Positions 1-9,689 are shown, counted from the first letter of the stretch. The stretch is DNA of 64,000 nucleotides from Pseudomonas sp. GGS8 (GCF_024168645.1 NZ_JALJWF010000001.1:2719001-2783000); one strand, 5' to 3'. The notes: generated from the letters alone by a model not told the origin. Program-made: numbers and translations.

Positions 1-1
1 A

Positions 2-196
2 GCACGTTCGGTGAGCGACCCGCTGGCCCTCAAAGGGCCGAGCGGACAGATTGCATTCGTCTGGCAGACACCGCTCGCGGTATCCGCCACCCAGATCCGT
101 CAACTGCTGGCCAGCGGTAAGTCGGTACGTTTCCTGGTGCCCGACGCGGTCCTGGCCTACATCGATGCGCACGGACTTTACCGTGCGTCGAACTGA
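2..196 (+). CDS. nadD: Nicotinate-nucleotide adenylyltransferase, C-terminal fragment
   Basis: Only the last 64 codons are inside the window; the gene begins upstream. NadD adenylates nicotinate mononucleotide with ATP to give deamido-NAD in NAD synthesis. The visible part carries the C-terminal signature of the family: [20 protein letters not shown] followed by [17 protein letters not shown], i.e. the S-x-T-x-I-R nucleotide-binding motif and the terminal helix. The position directly before rsfS is the usual Pseudomonas order. The identification rests on these motifs and on synteny; the N-terminal H-x-G-H half cannot be seen. Confidence 0.88.
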   Translation, partial: ARSVSDPLALKGPSGQIAFVWQTPLAVSATQIRQLLASGKSVRFLVPDAVLAYIDAHGLYRASN

Positions 197-268
197 AAAA
201 GGGCGCGCTTCAAGGCACGTGAATGCGTGTATCGAAGCGCCCGAACATACGAGCAAAACGAGTTTTAT

Positions 269-763
269 ATGACTGACAAAGACGTAAACAAAGTAAAGCG
301 CAAGGGCACATTCAAGAGCGCACCGCTGCCAGTAGAAGCACCAACTGGTGCGCCACTGGCCGGCGAAGAGCTGGTCAAGGTTGCCGTAGCAGCCCTGGAA
401 GACGTCAAGGCCCAAGACATCCAGGTGATCGACGTTCGTGAAAAGCAGAGCATCACTGACTACATGATCATCGCCACCGGTACGTCCAACCGCCAGATCG
501 GCGCGATGCTGGACAAGGTCCGCGAAGCCGTCAAAGCCCAAGGCGTCAAGCCGCTGGGTGAAGAAGGCAAGGGCGACAGCGACTGGGTGTTGCTGGATAT
601 GGATGACGTCATTGTGCACATGATGACTGCCTCGGCTCGCCAGTTCTATGATCTGGAACGCCTGTGGGCCGGCGCCGAGCAAAGCCGTTCTGCCAGTGCT
701 GCACACCACAGCCCTGAGAACACCCATGAGCATTTCACCAAGCTCAACAAAGACCAGCAATAA
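269..763 (+). CDS. rsfS: Ribosome silencing factor RsfS (DUF143)
   Basis: A 164-residue protein that binds ribosomal protein L14 (uL14) and blocks joining of the 50S and 30S subunits when nutrients are short. The DUF143 domain covers about residues 35-140, with the typical run VREKQSITDYMIIATGTS and the downstream GEGKGDSDWVLLDMDDVIVH-like segment. The ATG at 269 is preferred over an in-frame start 14 codons upstream because the family begins close to the conserved block; the first 30 residues are a basic, poorly conserved extension common in Pseudomonas. It is followed 9 bp later by rlmH, as in most gamma-proteobacteria. Confidence 0.93.
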   Translation: MTDKDVNKVKRKGTFKSAPLPVEAPTGAPLAGEELVKVAVAALEDVKAQDIQVIDVREKQSITDYMIIATGTSNRQIGAMLDKVREAVKAQGVKPLGEEGKGDSDWVLLDMDDVIVHMMTASARQFYDLERLWAGAEQSRSASAAHHSPENTHEHFTKLNKDQQ

Positions 764-772
764 GGGATCGCT

Positions 773-1240
773 GTGCGACTGCGACTGATCGCCGTCGGTT
801 CACGCATGCCCAAGTGGGTGGAAGAAGGCTGGCATGAATATGCCAAGCGTCTTCCTTCCGAGCTGGCGCTGGAACTGGTGGAAATTCCGCTCAACACCCG
901 CGGCAAGAACGCCGACGTGGCGCGCTTTATCCGTCAGGAAGGCGAAGCCATGCTGGCCAAGGTCGGGCCGAACGAGCGCGTTGTCACCCTCGAAGTCCAC
1001 GGCAAGCCCTGGAGCACCGAGCAACTGGCGGTCGAACTCGATCGTTGGCGGCTGGACTCGCGCACGGTGAATTTCATGGTCGGCGGCCCCGAGGGGCTGG
1101 CGCCGGAAGTCTGTGCCCGGGCGGATCAACGTTGGTCGTTGTCGCCGTTGACGTTGCCGCACCCGCTGGTGCGGATCCTGATCGGCGAACAGCTATATCG
1201 TGCCTGGACAGTGCTGTCCGGCCACCCTTACCACAAGTAG
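773..1240 (+). CDS. rlmH: 23S rRNA pseudouridine-1915 N3-methyltransferase
   Basis: RlmH (155 residues, the normal length) is a SPOUT-class methyltransferase that uses S-adenosylmethionine to methylate pseudouridine 1915 in helix 69 of 23S rRNA on assembled 70S ribosomes. The knot-forming C-terminal half shows [15 protein letters not shown] (the GGPxG loop) and [27 protein letters not shown] residues split over positions 110-150. The start is GTG at 773, with an AAGGGA ribosome-binding sequence just upstream; it lies in the same operon as rsfS and mrdA. Confidence 0.95.
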   Translation: MRLRLIAVGSRMPKWVEEGWHEYAKRLPSELALELVEIPLNTRGKNADVARFIRQEGEAMLAKVGPNERVVTLEVHGKPWSTEQLAVELDRWRLDSRTVNFMVGGPEGLAPEVCARADQRWSLSPLTLPHPLVRILIGEQLYRAWTVLSGHPYHK

Positions 1241-1250
1241 TTCTGCCCTC

Positions 1251-3146
1251 ATGTCCCAGCCGATCCGCATCAAGGACCACGAAAAAGACGCCCGTCTGGT
1301 GCGTGGCCGCGTCGTGTTCGGGGCAATTACGGTGGTGACGCTGATCGGCGTGCTGATCGCGCGGCTGTATTTCCTTCAGGTGATCCAGTACGAGTACCAC
1401 TCGACCCTGTCGGAAAACAACCGCGTCCATGTGCAGCCGATTCCGCCGACTCGCGGGCTGATCTACGACCGCAATGGCGTGGTGGTGGCCGACAATCGGC
1501 CCAGCTTCAGCCTGAGCATGACCCGCGAACGCTCCGGCGACTGGCAGCAAGTGCTCGACGTGATCGTCGAAGTGCTGGAGCTGACGCCCGAGGATCGGGT
1601 GATCTTCGAGAAACGCATGCGTCAGGGGCGTCGGCCGTTCGAGCCGGTGCCGATCCTGTTCGAGTTGACCGAAGAGCAGATCGCCCGCATCGCGGTGAAC
1701 CAGTTCCGTCTGCCCGGTGTGGAAGTGGTCGCGCAGCTGGTGCGGCATTACCCGCAGGGCGCGCATTTTGCGCACTCGGTGGGTTACATGGGGCGGATCA
1801 ACGAGAAAGAACTCAAGTCTCTTGATCCGGTGAGTTACAGCGGCACCCATCAAATCGGCAAAACCGGCATCGAGCGCTTCTACGAGCCGGAGTTGCACGG
1901 TCAGGTCGGTTACGAAGAAGTCGAGACCAACGCCCGTGGCCGCGTGCTGCGAGTGCTCAAACGTACCGAGCCGATTTCCGGCAAGGACATCGTCCTGAGC
2001 CTGGACATCAAATTGCAGGAAGCCGCCGAAGCCGCGCTTGGCGGTCGTCGTGGCGCGGTTGTGGCGCTGGATCCGGCGACCGGTGAAGTGCTGGCGATGG
2101 TCAGCCAGCCGAGCTTCGACCCGAACCTGTTCGTCACGGGCATCAGTTTCAAGGCCTACTCCGAGCTGCGTGACTCCATCGACCGGCCACTGTTCAACCG
2201 CGTGCTGCGCGGTCTGTATCCGCCGGGTTCGACCATCAAGCCGGCGGTGGCGATTGCCGGCCTGGATGCGGGCGTGGTCACGGCATCGACCCGGGTGTTC
2301 GACCCGGGTTACTACATGCTGCCCAACTACGATCACAAGTACCGCAACTGGAACCGTACCGGTGACGGCTTTGTCGATCTCGACACGGCGATCATGCGTT
2401 CCAACGACACCTACTTCTATGACCTGGCCCACAAGCTGGGGATTGATCGGTTGTCGTCCTACCTGAGCAAATTCGGCATTGGCCAGAAGGTCTCCCTCGA
2501 CATGTTCGAAGAGTCACCGGGGCTGATGCCGACACGGGAATGGAAGCGCGCGACCCGTCGTCAGGCATGGTTCCCGGGCGAGACGCTGATTCTGGGAATC
2601 GGGCAGGGCTACATGCAGTCCACACCGTTGCAACTGGCCCAGGCCACGGCGCTGGTGGCCAACAAGGGTGTCTGGAATCGTCCACACCTGGCCAAGACCA
2701 TCGAGGGCGAGAAGCCGAAGGATGAAAATCCGATGCCGGACATTATCCTGCGCGACCCGTCGGACTGGACCAAGGTCAATCATGGCATGCAGCAGGTGAT
2801 GCACGGTGCCCGTGGTACGGCGCGCAAGGCATCGATCGGCGCGCAATACCGAATCGCCGGCAAAAGTGGTACGGCCCAGGTGGTTGCGATCAAGCAGGGC
2901 GAGAAGTACGACCGCTCCAAGGTGCAGGAGCGCCATCGCGACCACGCCTTGTTCGTCGGCTTCGCACCGGCCGATAACCCGAAAATCGTGGTGTCGGTGA
3001 TGGTCGAGAACGGCGAGTCCGGCTCCGGCGTCGCTGCGCCGGTGGTGCGTCAAGTGATGGACGCCTGGCTCCTGGACCAGGACGGCCGACTGAAAGCCGA
3101 ATACGCCAGCCCTATCAGTGCGGAGGCTACGGCCCGTGAAGAATAA
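1251..3146 (+). CDS. mrdA: Penicillin-binding protein 2 (elongasome transpeptidase)
   Basis: A 631-residue class B penicillin-binding protein that crosslinks lateral-wall peptidoglycan together with RodA. It has one N-terminal membrane segment (about residues 24-45, VVTLIGVLIARLYFLQV), a dimerisation domain containing the RGLIYDRNGVVVADN motif, and a transpeptidase domain with the three active-site motifs: Ser327-T-I-K330, S-N-D in IMRSNDTYFYD, and Lys538-S-G-T. The chosen ATG lies 10 bp after the rlmH stop; upstream in-frame codons would overlap rlmH out of frame and are not family-like. Its last 11 bases overlap rodA, implying coupled translation of the two partners. Confidence 0.96.
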   Translation: MSQPIRIKDHEKDARLVRGRVVFGAITVVTLIGVLIARLYFLQVIQYEYHSTLSENNRVHVQPIPPTRGLIYDRNGVVVADNRPSFSLSMTRERSGDWQQVLDVIVEVLELTPEDRVIFEKRMRQGRRPFEPVPILFELTEEQIARIAVNQFRLPGVEVVAQLVRHYPQGAHFAHSVGYMGRINEKELKSLDPVSYSGTHQIGKTGIERFYEPELHGQVGYEEVETNARGRVLRVLKRTEPISGKDIVLSLDIKLQEAAEAALGGRRGAVVALDPATGEVLAMVSQPSFDPNLFVTGISFKAYSELRDSIDRPLFNRVLRGLYPPGSTIKPAVAIAGLDAGVVTASTRVFDPGYYMLPNYDHKYRNWNRTGDGFVDLDTAIMRSNDTYFYDLAHKLGIDRLSSYLSKFGIGQKVSLDMFEESPGLMPTREWKRATRRQAWFPGETLILGIGQGYMQSTPLQLAQATALVANKGVWNRPHLAKTIEGEKPKDENPMPDIILRDPSDWTKVNHGMQQVMHGARGTARKASIGAQYRIAGKSGTAQVVAIKQGEKYDRSKVQERHRDHALFVGFAPADNPKIVVSVMVENGESGSGVAAPVVRQVMDAWLLDQDGRLKAEYASPISAEATAREE

Positions 3147-4281
3147 TTTCGATCGCATGCTCTCCAGCGAGGATGTGATGCGTCGCCGTGCGACGCTGTT
3201 GCAACGCCTGCACATCGACGGCCCGTTGCTGATCCTGCTGCTGACCCTCGCCGCTGGCAGCCTGTTCGTGCTGTATTCGGCCAGCGGCAAGAGCTGGGAT
3301 CTGCTGGCCAAGCAAGCCACTTCCTTCGGCATCGGCCTGGTATCGATGATCGTCATCGCCCAGTTCGAACCGCGCTTCATGGCCCGCTGGGTGCCGGTCG
3401 GTTATGTGTTTGGCGTGCTGTTGCTGGTCGTCGTGGATGTCATGGGCCACAACGCCATGGGCGCCACGCGCTGGATCAACATTCCCGGGGTGATCCGCTT
3501 CCAGCCCTCGGAATTCATGAAGATCCTGATGCCGGCGACCATCGCCTGGTACCTGTCCAAACGCACCTTGCCGCCGCAGCTCAAGCATGTAGGTGTCAGT
3601 CTGTTTCTGATCGGGTTGCCGTTCATCTTGATCGTGCGCCAGCCCGACCTCGGGACTTCTTTGCTTATTCTCGCCGGTGGCGCGTTCGTTCTGTTCATGG
3701 GCGGCCTGCGCTGGCGCTGGATTCTCAGCGTGATTGCCGCGGCGGTGCCGGTGGCGGTCGGCATGTGGTTCTTCATCATGCACGACTATCAAAAGCAGCG
3801 AATCCTGACCTTCCTCGACCCCGAGAGTGATCCGCTGGGCACGGGCTGGAACATTATTCAGTCGAAAGCGGCCATCGGGTCCGGCGGCGTCTTCGGCAAA
3901 GGCTGGTTGCTCGGCACCCAGTCGCACCTGGACTTCCTGCCGGAAAGCCACACCGACTTCATTATTGCGGTGCTGGGTGAAGAGTTCGGCCTGGTGGGGA
4001 TCTGCGCATTGTTGCTGATTTACCTGTTGTTGATCGGTCGCGGACTGGTGATTACCGCCCAGGCTCAGACATTGTTCGGCAAATTGCTCGCGGGCAGCCT
4101 GACCATGACGTTTTTTGTTTACGTTTTCGTCAACATCGGTATGGTCAGTGGCCTGTTGCCGGTGGTGGGGGTGCCGTTGCCGTTCATTAGCTACGGAGGA
4201 ACTTCGCTGGTGACGCTGCTGTCAGCGTTTGGGGTTTTGATGTCGATCCATACCCATCGTAAGTGGATCGCACAGGTTTGA
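3136..4281 (+). CDS. rodA: Peptidoglycan glycosyltransferase RodA (SEDS family)
   Basis: A 381-residue polytopic membrane protein that polymerises lipid II into glycan strands for side-wall growth. About ten hydrophobic segments are visible. SEDS hallmarks include the RFQPSEFMKI segment, RQPDLGTS (with the Asp used in catalysis in the family) and the late PLPFISYGGTS motif. The GTG start at 3136 is chosen because GGAGG sits at 3122-3126 with good spacing; it overlaps the mrdA stop. Functionally paired with MrdA in the Rod complex. Confidence 0.95.
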   Translation: MKNNFDRMLSSEDVMRRRATLLQRLHIDGPLLILLLTLAAGSLFVLYSASGKSWDLLAKQATSFGIGLVSMIVIAQFEPRFMARWVPVGYVFGVLLLVVVDVMGHNAMGATRWINIPGVIRFQPSEFMKILMPATIAWYLSKRTLPPQLKHVGVSLFLIGLPFILIVRQPDLGTSLLILAGGAFVLFMGGLRWRWILSVIAAAVPVAVGMWFFIMHDYQKQRILTFLDPESDPLGTGWNIIQSKAAIGSGGVFGKGWLLGTQSHLDFLPESHTDFIIAVLGEEFGLVGICALLLIYLLLIGRGLVITAQAQTLFGKLLAGSLTMTFFVYVFVNIGMVSGLLPVVGVPLPFISYGGTSLVTLLSAFGVLMSIHTHRKWIAQV

Positions 4282-4298
4282 ATAAGGTGAAGATTTCA

Positions 4299-5309
4299 AT
4301 GCAAGTAATGCGTGGCTGGGCGACTCGATACGCACCGTGGGTCGGCCTGGTGGGCATCCTTGGTTCCGTGCAGGAAGCATTGGCCGGTGATTACGAAGGT
4401 TCACCTCAGGTGGCCGAGTTCGTCGGTGAAATGACCCGCGACTACGGCTTTGCCGGTGAACAGCTGATGGGCGTGTTCCGCGAAGCCGAGCGCAAACAGT
4501 CGATTCTGGACGCGATCTCCAAACCCGCCGAACGCGTCAAGCAGTGGAAAGAATATCGCCCGATGTTCATCACCGACGCGCGTATCGCCCGTGGCGTGGA
4601 CTTCTGGCGTCAGCACGAGGCGGTACTGGCCCGCGCCGAGCAGGAATACGGCGTGCCGGCGCAGGTGATCGTTTCGATCATCGGCGTCGAGACCTTTTTT
4701 GGTCGCAATACTGGTAATTATCGGGTGATCGACGCCTTGTCGACCCTGGGTTTCGACTATCCTCCCCGTGCCGATTTCTTCCGCAAGGAATTGCGCGAAT
4801 TCCTGCTGCTGGCCCGTGAAGAGCAGGTCGACCCGCTGACCCTCAAAGGCTCCTACGCCGGGGCCATGGGGTTGCCGCAGTTCATGCCGAGCAGTTTTCG
4901 CGCCTATGCCGTGGATTTCGACGGTGACGGCCACATAAATATCTGGACCAACGCCGATGATGCCATCGGCAGCGTCGCCAGTTATTTCAAGCAACACGGC
5001 TGGGTCGCCGGCGAACCTGTGGTCAGCCGTGCCGATGTGCGCGGCGATCAGGTGGACGACGGGCTGACCGACGGCATCGAGCCGACGAAAACCGTCGGGG
5101 AGTTGCGGGCGCTGGGCTGGTCGAGTCATGATGCGCTGCGCGATGATATGCCGGTCACGGCTTTCCGCCTGGAAGGTGACAATGGCCCCGAATACTGGAT
5201 GGGCCTGACGAATTTTTACGCGATCACGCGTTATAACCGCAGCGTGATGTACGCCATGGCTGTACATCAACTGTCTGAACAGCTGGTCCAAGCACGGGGC
5301 GTCAAGTAA
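4299..5309 (+). CDS. mltB: Lytic murein transglycosylase B (SLT_2 family)
   Basis: Cleaves the MurNAc-GlcNAc bond non-hydrolytically to give 1,6-anhydro products. The 336-residue product has an N-terminal export signal ending near A-L-A before GDYEG; no lipobox cysteine is seen, so it may be a soluble periplasmic form rather than a lipoprotein. The catalytic Glu131 lies in SIIGVETFFGRNTG, followed by the substrate-groove motif GAMGLPQFMPSSF and a calcium-site-like DFDGDGHINIW. The ATG at 4299 has AAGGTGA eight bases upstream. The stop codon shares one base with the rlpA start (TAATG). Confidence 0.93.
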   Translation: MQVMRGWATRYAPWVGLVGILGSVQEALAGDYEGSPQVAEFVGEMTRDYGFAGEQLMGVFREAERKQSILDAISKPAERVKQWKEYRPMFITDARIARGVDFWRQHEAVLARAEQEYGVPAQVIVSIIGVETFFGRNTGNYRVIDALSTLGFDYPPRADFFRKELREFLLLAREEQVDPLTLKGSYAGAMGLPQFMPSSFRAYAVDFDGDGHINIWTNADDAIGSVASYFKQHGWVAGEPVVSRADVRGDQVDDGLTDGIEPTKTVGELRALGWSSHDALRDDMPVTAFRLEGDNGPEYWMGLTNFYAITRYNRSVMYAMAVHQLSEQLVQARGVK

Positions 5310-6319
5310 TGCGGGCATTGCCTATGAATAAACCCCTGAAGCTCATGGCATTCGCCGCGTTGACGGTGTTGGTCGCCAGTTGTTCGACCAGCCGCTCGCC
5401 GATTCAGAAGTCCTCTACCGCCGTTCGTTCGGCCCCAGGCCTGGACATCAACCGGGCTCACAAGGATGGCGCACCCTGGTGGGACGTCGACGTATCGCGC
5501 ATCCCGGATGCCACGCCGACCCTGCACAGCGGTCCTTATAAAGCCAACCCGTACACCGTGCTGGGCAAGACCTACTTCCCACTGCAAGAGTCCAAGCGTT
5601 ACGTCGCTTCGGGCACGGCGTCCTGGTATGGCACCAAGTTCCATGGCCAGAACACCGCCAACGGCGAGGTGTATGACCTGTATGGCATGAGTGCCGCCCA
5701 CAAGACCTTGCCATTGCCAAGTTACGTTCGGGTGACCAACCTGGACAACAACAAGACGGTGATTCTGCGGGTCAATGACCGTGGGCCGTTCTATTCGGAC
5801 CGGATCATCGACTTGTCCTACGCGGCCGCCAAGAAGCTCGGCTACGCTGAAATCGGCACGGCGCGGGTCAAGGTCGAAGGCATCGACCCGCAAGAATGGT
5901 GGGCGCAGAAAGGTCGTCCGGCACCGTTGATGCTCAACGAGCCGCAAGTGGCGCAAAATGCCGCGCCGACCGTGACTGCCTCCACTGGCACCGTCGAGCA
6001 ATGGACCCCACCGCCGCAGCAACACGCCGCGGCCGTTGTACCTGTGCAGATCGATGCAAAAAAAAACGCTTCTGTACCAGCCTCTGGCCAGTATCTGCAG
6101 GTGGGCGCGTTCGCCAACCCGGACGCTGCAGAACTCCTGAGATCGAAGCTCAGCGGGATGGTGAGCGCTCCGGTGTTCATCAGCTCGATCGTGCGTAACC
6201 AACAGACACTGCATCGGGTGCGCATGGGGCCGATCGGCTCTCCAGGTGAAATCCAGCAAGTGCAGAACAGCGTGCGGCTGGCCAATCTCGGTTCGCCGAG
6301 CCTGGTCACCGCCGAGTAA
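5309..6319 (+). CDS. rlpA: Septal lytic transglycosylase lipoprotein RlpA
   Basis: An outer-membrane lipoprotein (lipobox V-A-S-C near residue 25 from the first ATG) that in P. aeruginosa cuts glycan strands lacking stem peptides, helping daughter cells separate. Order of parts: signal, linker, double-psi beta-barrel at about residues 90-195 (TANGEVYDLYGMSAAHKTLP and ILRVNDRGPF hold the conserved Glu, His and Asp), a Pro/Gln/Ala-rich linker, and a C-terminal SPOR domain from about 255 (QYLQVGAFANPDAAELL) that targets denuded septal glycan. The start may be ATG 5309, overlapping the mltB stop, or ATG 5324; both keep the signal. Confidence 0.94.
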   Translation: MRALPMNKPLKLMAFAALTVLVASCSTSRSPIQKSSTAVRSAPGLDINRAHKDGAPWWDVDVSRIPDATPTLHSGPYKANPYTVLGKTYFPLQESKRYVASGTASWYGTKFHGQNTANGEVYDLYGMSAAHKTLPLPSYVRVTNLDNNKTVILRVNDRGPFYSDRIIDLSYAAAKKLGYAEIGTARVKVEGIDPQEWWAQKGRPAPLMLNEPQVAQNAAPTVTASTGTVEQWTPPPQQHAAAVVPVQIDAKKNASVPASGQYLQVGAFANPDAAELLRSKLSGMVSAPVFISSIVRNQQTLHRVRMGPIGSPGEIQQVQNSVRLANLGSPSLVTAE

Positions 6320-6337
6320 CACGTAGTACCTGATTGA

Positions 6338-6367
6338 CGGTTCGCTTGCGGTTTGGGGGGCGAACCG
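6338..6367. other. Inverted repeat between rlpA and dacA
   Basis: CGGTTCGC at 6338-6345 and GCGAACCG at 6360-6367 are exact reverse complements around a 14-base loop. It lies just after rlpA but no T-run follows, so it is at best a weak terminator or mRNA 3'-end stabiliser. The rest of this 182-bp gap (6320-6501) is AT-richer, with TTTTAAAAAAGTTG near 6440, and probably holds the dacA promoter. Confidence 0.3.
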
Positions 6368-6501
6368 GGTTGTTGGCTCGTTGAAGAACAAAAGCCCGGC
6401 AAGGGTTACAGAGTGAGCAACTGAACACGTGACAGCTTTTAAAAAAGTTGTCTGATTAGTTTTGCCCTAGGGCAGTTTCCATTAGCGATTTCGAGAGACG
6501 G

Positions 6502-7659
6502 ATGAACATCACCACCTTTGCCAAACGCCTGTGCCTGCTAGTCCCGCTGCTTCTCTCACCCGCGGCTTTCGCGGTCGAGATGATGCCGTCGCCACCGCAA
6601 CTGGCCGCCAAAGCCTACGTACTCATGGACGCCAGCAGCGGCAACGTGCTGGTAGAGAACAACGGTGACCAGCGTCTGCCGCCGGCCAGCCTGACCAAGC
6701 TGATGACCGCGTACATCGCGACCCTGGAAATCCGTCGTGGCCAGATCGGCGAAAACGATCCGGTGACCGTCAGCGAGAACGCCTGGCGTACCGGCGGTTC
6801 GCGGATGTTCATCAAGGTCGGCTCGCAAGTCACCGTCAGCGACTTGCTGCACGGCATCATCATTCAGTCGGGCAACGACGCCAGTGTTGCGCTCTCCGAG
6901 CACATCGCCGGCAGCGAAGACGCATTCGCCGACCTGATGAACAAAACCGTTGCTGATCTGGGCATGACCAATAGCCACTTCATGAACCCGACCGGCCTGC
7001 CGAACCCGGAGCACTACTCGTCGGCTCACGACATGGCCGTGCTGGCTCGCGCGATCATCCACGAAGACCCGGCTCACTACGCGATCTACTCGCAGAAAGA
7101 GTTCTTCTGGAACGGCATCAAGCAGCCTAACCGCAACCTGCTGCTGTGGCGCGACAAGACTGTCGACGGCCTGAAAACCGGTCACACCGACGAAGCCGGC
7201 TACTGCATGGTGTCTTCGGCCGTACGTGATGGCATGCGCCTGATCGCCGTGGTGTTCGGTACCAACAGCGAAGTGGCCCGCGCCGCTGAAACCCAGAAGC
7301 TGCTGACCTACGGTTTCCGTTTCTTCGAAACCCAGACCTTCTATCAGAAAGGCGCCGAGCTGGCTCAGGCACCTGTCTGGAAAGGCACCACCAATCAAGT
7401 CAAGGCCGGCCTGGCTGAAGACCTGACCATGACCTTGCCCAAAGGCCAGCTGAAAAAGCTTGCTGCCAGCATGACCATGAACCCGCAACTGGTTGCGCCT
7501 ATCGCCAAGGGCGACGTGATCGGTAAAGTTGAAGTGAAACTGGACGACAAAGTGGTGCACAGTGCCGACCTGATCGCTCTGGACGCGGTCGACGAGGGTG
7601 GTATCTTCCGCCGCATGTGGGATAGCATCCGTCTATTCTTCTACGGCTTGTTCAACTGA
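6502..7659 (+). CDS. dacA: D-alanyl-D-alanine carboxypeptidase (PBP5/6)
   Basis: Removes the terminal D-Ala of peptidoglycan pentapeptides. The 385-residue product has a cleavable signal (ends AAFA before VEMMPS), the S11 peptidase domain with Ser63-L-T-K66, S-G-N in IIQSGNDASVAL and Lys225-T-G, then a beta-rich C-terminal domain. The last 18 residues (IFRRMWDSIRLFFYGLFN) form the amphipathic helix that anchors PBP5-type enzymes to the outer face of the inner membrane. Separated from rlpA by 182 bp, so it may have its own promoter. Confidence 0.95.
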   Translation: MNITTFAKRLCLLVPLLLSPAAFAVEMMPSPPQLAAKAYVLMDASSGNVLVENNGDQRLPPASLTKLMTAYIATLEIRRGQIGENDPVTVSENAWRTGGSRMFIKVGSQVTVSDLLHGIIIQSGNDASVALSEHIAGSEDAFADLMNKTVADLGMTNSHFMNPTGLPNPEHYSSAHDMAVLARAIIHEDPAHYAIYSQKEFFWNGIKQPNRNLLLWRDKTVDGLKTGHTDEAGYCMVSSAVRDGMRLIAVVFGTNSEVARAAETQKLLTYGFRFFETQTFYQKGAELAQAPVWKGTTNQVKAGLAEDLTMTLPKGQLKKLAASMTMNPQLVAPIAKGDVIGKVEVKLDDKVVHSADLIALDAVDEGGIFRRMWDSIRLFFYGLFN

Positions 7660-7672
7660 TAGTGTGCACCTG

Positions 7673-7705
7673 CATGGCCCCGCGCTGATCCGGCGCGGGG
7701 CCATG
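7673..7705 (+). terminator. Perfect 13-bp hairpin after dacA
   Basis: CATGGCCCCGCGC at 7673-7685 is perfectly complementary to GCGCGGGGCCATG at 7693-7705 with a 7-base loop. No T-run follows, so it may act as a partial terminator or an RNA end protector between dacA and the ybeD-lipB-lipA genes. Confidence 0.5.
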
Positions 7706-7742
7706 CTGTCGCCACGGCTTACGCTTACGAGGCCGTTACGCC

Positions 7743-8018
7743 ATGACCGATACCGAAGTAAAGGCACCTAAGATCGAATTTCCCAACGTTGATTACCCGG
7801 TTAAGGTGATCAGCGATACGGGTGTAGGCAACAAAGACAAGATCATCGAGATCGTCAAGAAACACGCGACGATCAACGATGAGCGCGTTGATGAGCGCCA
7901 AAGCACCAACGGCAAGTACACCACGATTCAGTTGCACATCGTTGCCACCGACCAGGACCAGCTGTACAACATCAACAGCGAACTGCGGGCTACCGGCTTC
8001 GTGCACATGGTGCTGTGA
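7743..8018 (+). CDS. ybeD: YbeD-like protein (DUF493)
   Basis: A 91-residue soluble protein of the DUF493/UPF0250 family with an ACT-like ferredoxin fold. It sits between dacA and lipB in many gamma-proteobacteria, and a role linked to lipoate metabolism has been suggested from that position; the molecular function is not settled. Recognisable stretches are [17 protein letters not shown] and [19 protein letters not shown]. The stop TGA shares its last base with the lipB ATG, indicating translational coupling. Confidence 0.9.
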   Translation: MTDTEVKAPKIEFPNVDYPVKVISDTGVGNKDKIIEIVKKHATINDERVDERQSTNGKYTTIQLHIVATDQDQLYNINSELRATGFVHMVL

Positions 8019-8665
8019 TGCCTGGCACGCTGGGCTTTCGCGAACTCGGCCAGATGGCTTACGAGCCAGTCTGGCATGCCATGCAACGCTTCACCAACGA
8101 ACGCGGCATCGATGCCGCCGACGAGATCTGGCTGGTGGAACACCCACCGGTGTTCACCCAGGGCCAGGCCGGCAAGGCTGAGCACCTGTTGCTGCCCGGG
8201 GATATTCCGGTGGTGCAGGTCGATCGCGGTGGTCAGGTGACTTACCACGGTCCGGGCCAATTGGTGGCCTACCTGTTGCTGGATGTCCGCAAGCTGGGGT
8301 TCGGCGTGCGTGACCTGGTCAGCCGCATGGAGCAGTGCCTGATCGAGTTGCTGGCCAGTTACGGCGTGACCGCATCCGCCAAACCGGATGCACCGGGTGT
8401 CTATGTCGATGGCGCGAAAATCGCGTCCTTGGGTCTGCGGATCCGCCACGGTTGTTCCTTTCATGGCCTGGCCCTGAACGTGGATATGAACCTGGAACCG
8501 TTTCGACGGATTAATCCCTGCGGCTATGCCGGGCTGGCGATGACCCAGCTGCGCGATCACGCAGGACCGATTGAATTTGCCGAGGTAAGTGCCCGGCTGC
8601 GCGCGCAGCTCGTCAAACACCTCGACTATGCTGAGCAGACGACCCTAACGGGCGGAATCGATTGA
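8018..8665 (+). CDS. lipB: Octanoyl-[acyl carrier protein] transferase
   Basis: Transfers octanoate from ACP to the lipoyl domains of dehydrogenase complexes, the first step of endogenous lipoate synthesis. The 215-residue protein shows the family motifs [19 protein letters not shown], the lysine motif [13 protein letters not shown], and the acyl-thioester Cys168 in INPCGYAGL. The ATG at 8018 overlaps the ybeD stop by one base; the GTG directly before it is less likely. lipA follows after one base. Confidence 0.96.
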   Translation: MPGTLGFRELGQMAYEPVWHAMQRFTNERGIDAADEIWLVEHPPVFTQGQAGKAEHLLLPGDIPVVQVDRGGQVTYHGPGQLVAYLLLDVRKLGFGVRDLVSRMEQCLIELLASYGVTASAKPDAPGVYVDGAKIASLGLRIRHGCSFHGLALNVDMNLEPFRRINPCGYAGLAMTQLRDHAGPIEFAEVSARLRAQLVKHLDYAEQTTLTGGID

Positions 8666-8666
8666 T

Positions 8667-9689
8667 ATGACTACTGATGCAGTGCAAACCATGATCCCGA
8701 CGCTCGATGTCACCGAACGTCCGGCCCCGCGTGCCAAGGTTGAAGCCGGCGTCAAGCTGCGCGGCGCCGAGAAGGTTGCACGCATCCCGGTGAAGATCAT
8801 CCCGACCACCGAACTGCCGAAGAAACCCGACTGGATTCGCGTGCGCATCCCGGTTTCCCCGGAGGTCGACCGCATCAAGGCCCTGCTGCGCAAACACAAG
8901 CTGCACAGCGTTTGCGAAGAAGCATCCTGCCCGAACCTGGGTGAGTGCTTCTCTGGTGGCACCGCGACTTTCATGATCATGGGCGACATCTGCACCCGTC
9001 GTTGCCCGTTTTGCGACGTTGGTCACGGCCGTCCGAAGCCGCTGGACGTGAACGAGCCGGAAAGCCTGGCCATTGCCATCGCCGACCTGAAACTGAAATA
9101 CGTGGTCATCACCTCGGTAGACCGCGACGACCTGCGTGACGGCGGTGCCCAGCACTTTGCCGACTGCATCCGCGAAATCCGCAAACTGTCGCCGAACGTA
9201 CAGCTCGAGACCCTGGTCCCGGACTACCGTGGTCGCATGGACATCGCGCTGGAAATCACCGCCGCCGAGCCGCCGGATGTGTTCAACCACAACCTGGAAA
9301 CCGTGCCGCGCCTGTACAAGGCTGCGCGTCCGGGGTCGGATTACCAGTGGTCGCTGACCCTGCTGCAACGCTTCAAGCAGATGATGCCGCACATTCCAAC
9401 CAAGTCCGGCCTGATGCTGGGCCTGGGCGAAACCGACGAAGAAGTCATCGAAGTCATGAAGCGCATGCGCGAACACGACATCGACATGCTGACCCTGGGT
9501 CAGTACCTGCAACCGTCCCGCAGCCACTTGCCGGTCCAGCGCTTCGTGCACCCGGACACCTTCGCCTGGTTCGCCGAGGAAGGCTACAAGATGGGCTTCA
9601 AGAACGTCGCTTCCGGTCCGCTGGTACGCTCCTCGTACCACGCCGACGAGCAGGCGAAGCTGGTCAAGGCCGAATTGATGTCGTCCTGA
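8667..9689 (+). CDS. lipA: Lipoyl synthase (radical SAM)
   Basis: Inserts two sulphur atoms into protein-bound octanoyl chains. The 340-residue protein has both [4Fe-4S] sites: the auxiliary cluster ligands Cys83, Cys88 and Cys94 in [12 protein letters not shown], and the radical SAM ligands Cys109, Cys113 and Cys116 in CTRRCPFC. The C-terminal RSSYHADEQ segment contains the conserved serine ligand of the auxiliary cluster. Last gene of the lipB-lipA pair and followed by an intrinsic terminator. Confidence 0.97.
   Translation: MTTDAVQTMIPTLDVTERPAPRAKVEAGVKLRGAEKVARIPVKIIPTTELPKKPDWIRVRIPVSPEVDRIKALLRKHKLHSVCEEASCPNLGECFSGGTATFMIMGDICTRRCPFCDVGHGRPKPLDVNEPESLAIAIADLKLKYVVITSVDRDDLRDGGAQHFADCIREIRKLSPNVQLETLVPDYRGRMDIALEITAAEPPDVFNHNLETVPRLYKAARPGSDYQWSLTLLQRFKQMMPHIPTKSGLMLGLGETDEEVIEVMKRMREHDIDMLTLGQYLQPSRSHLPVQRFVHPDTFAWFAEEGYKMGFKNVASGPLVRSSYHADEQAKLVKAELMSS

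Noticed and set aside
1074..2432. Long open frame of 452 codons on the minus strand opposite mrdA
   Set aside because: It runs antisense to a clear penicillin-binding protein gene, has His/Arg/Gln-rich composition typical of a shadow frame in GC-rich DNA, and shows no known motif.
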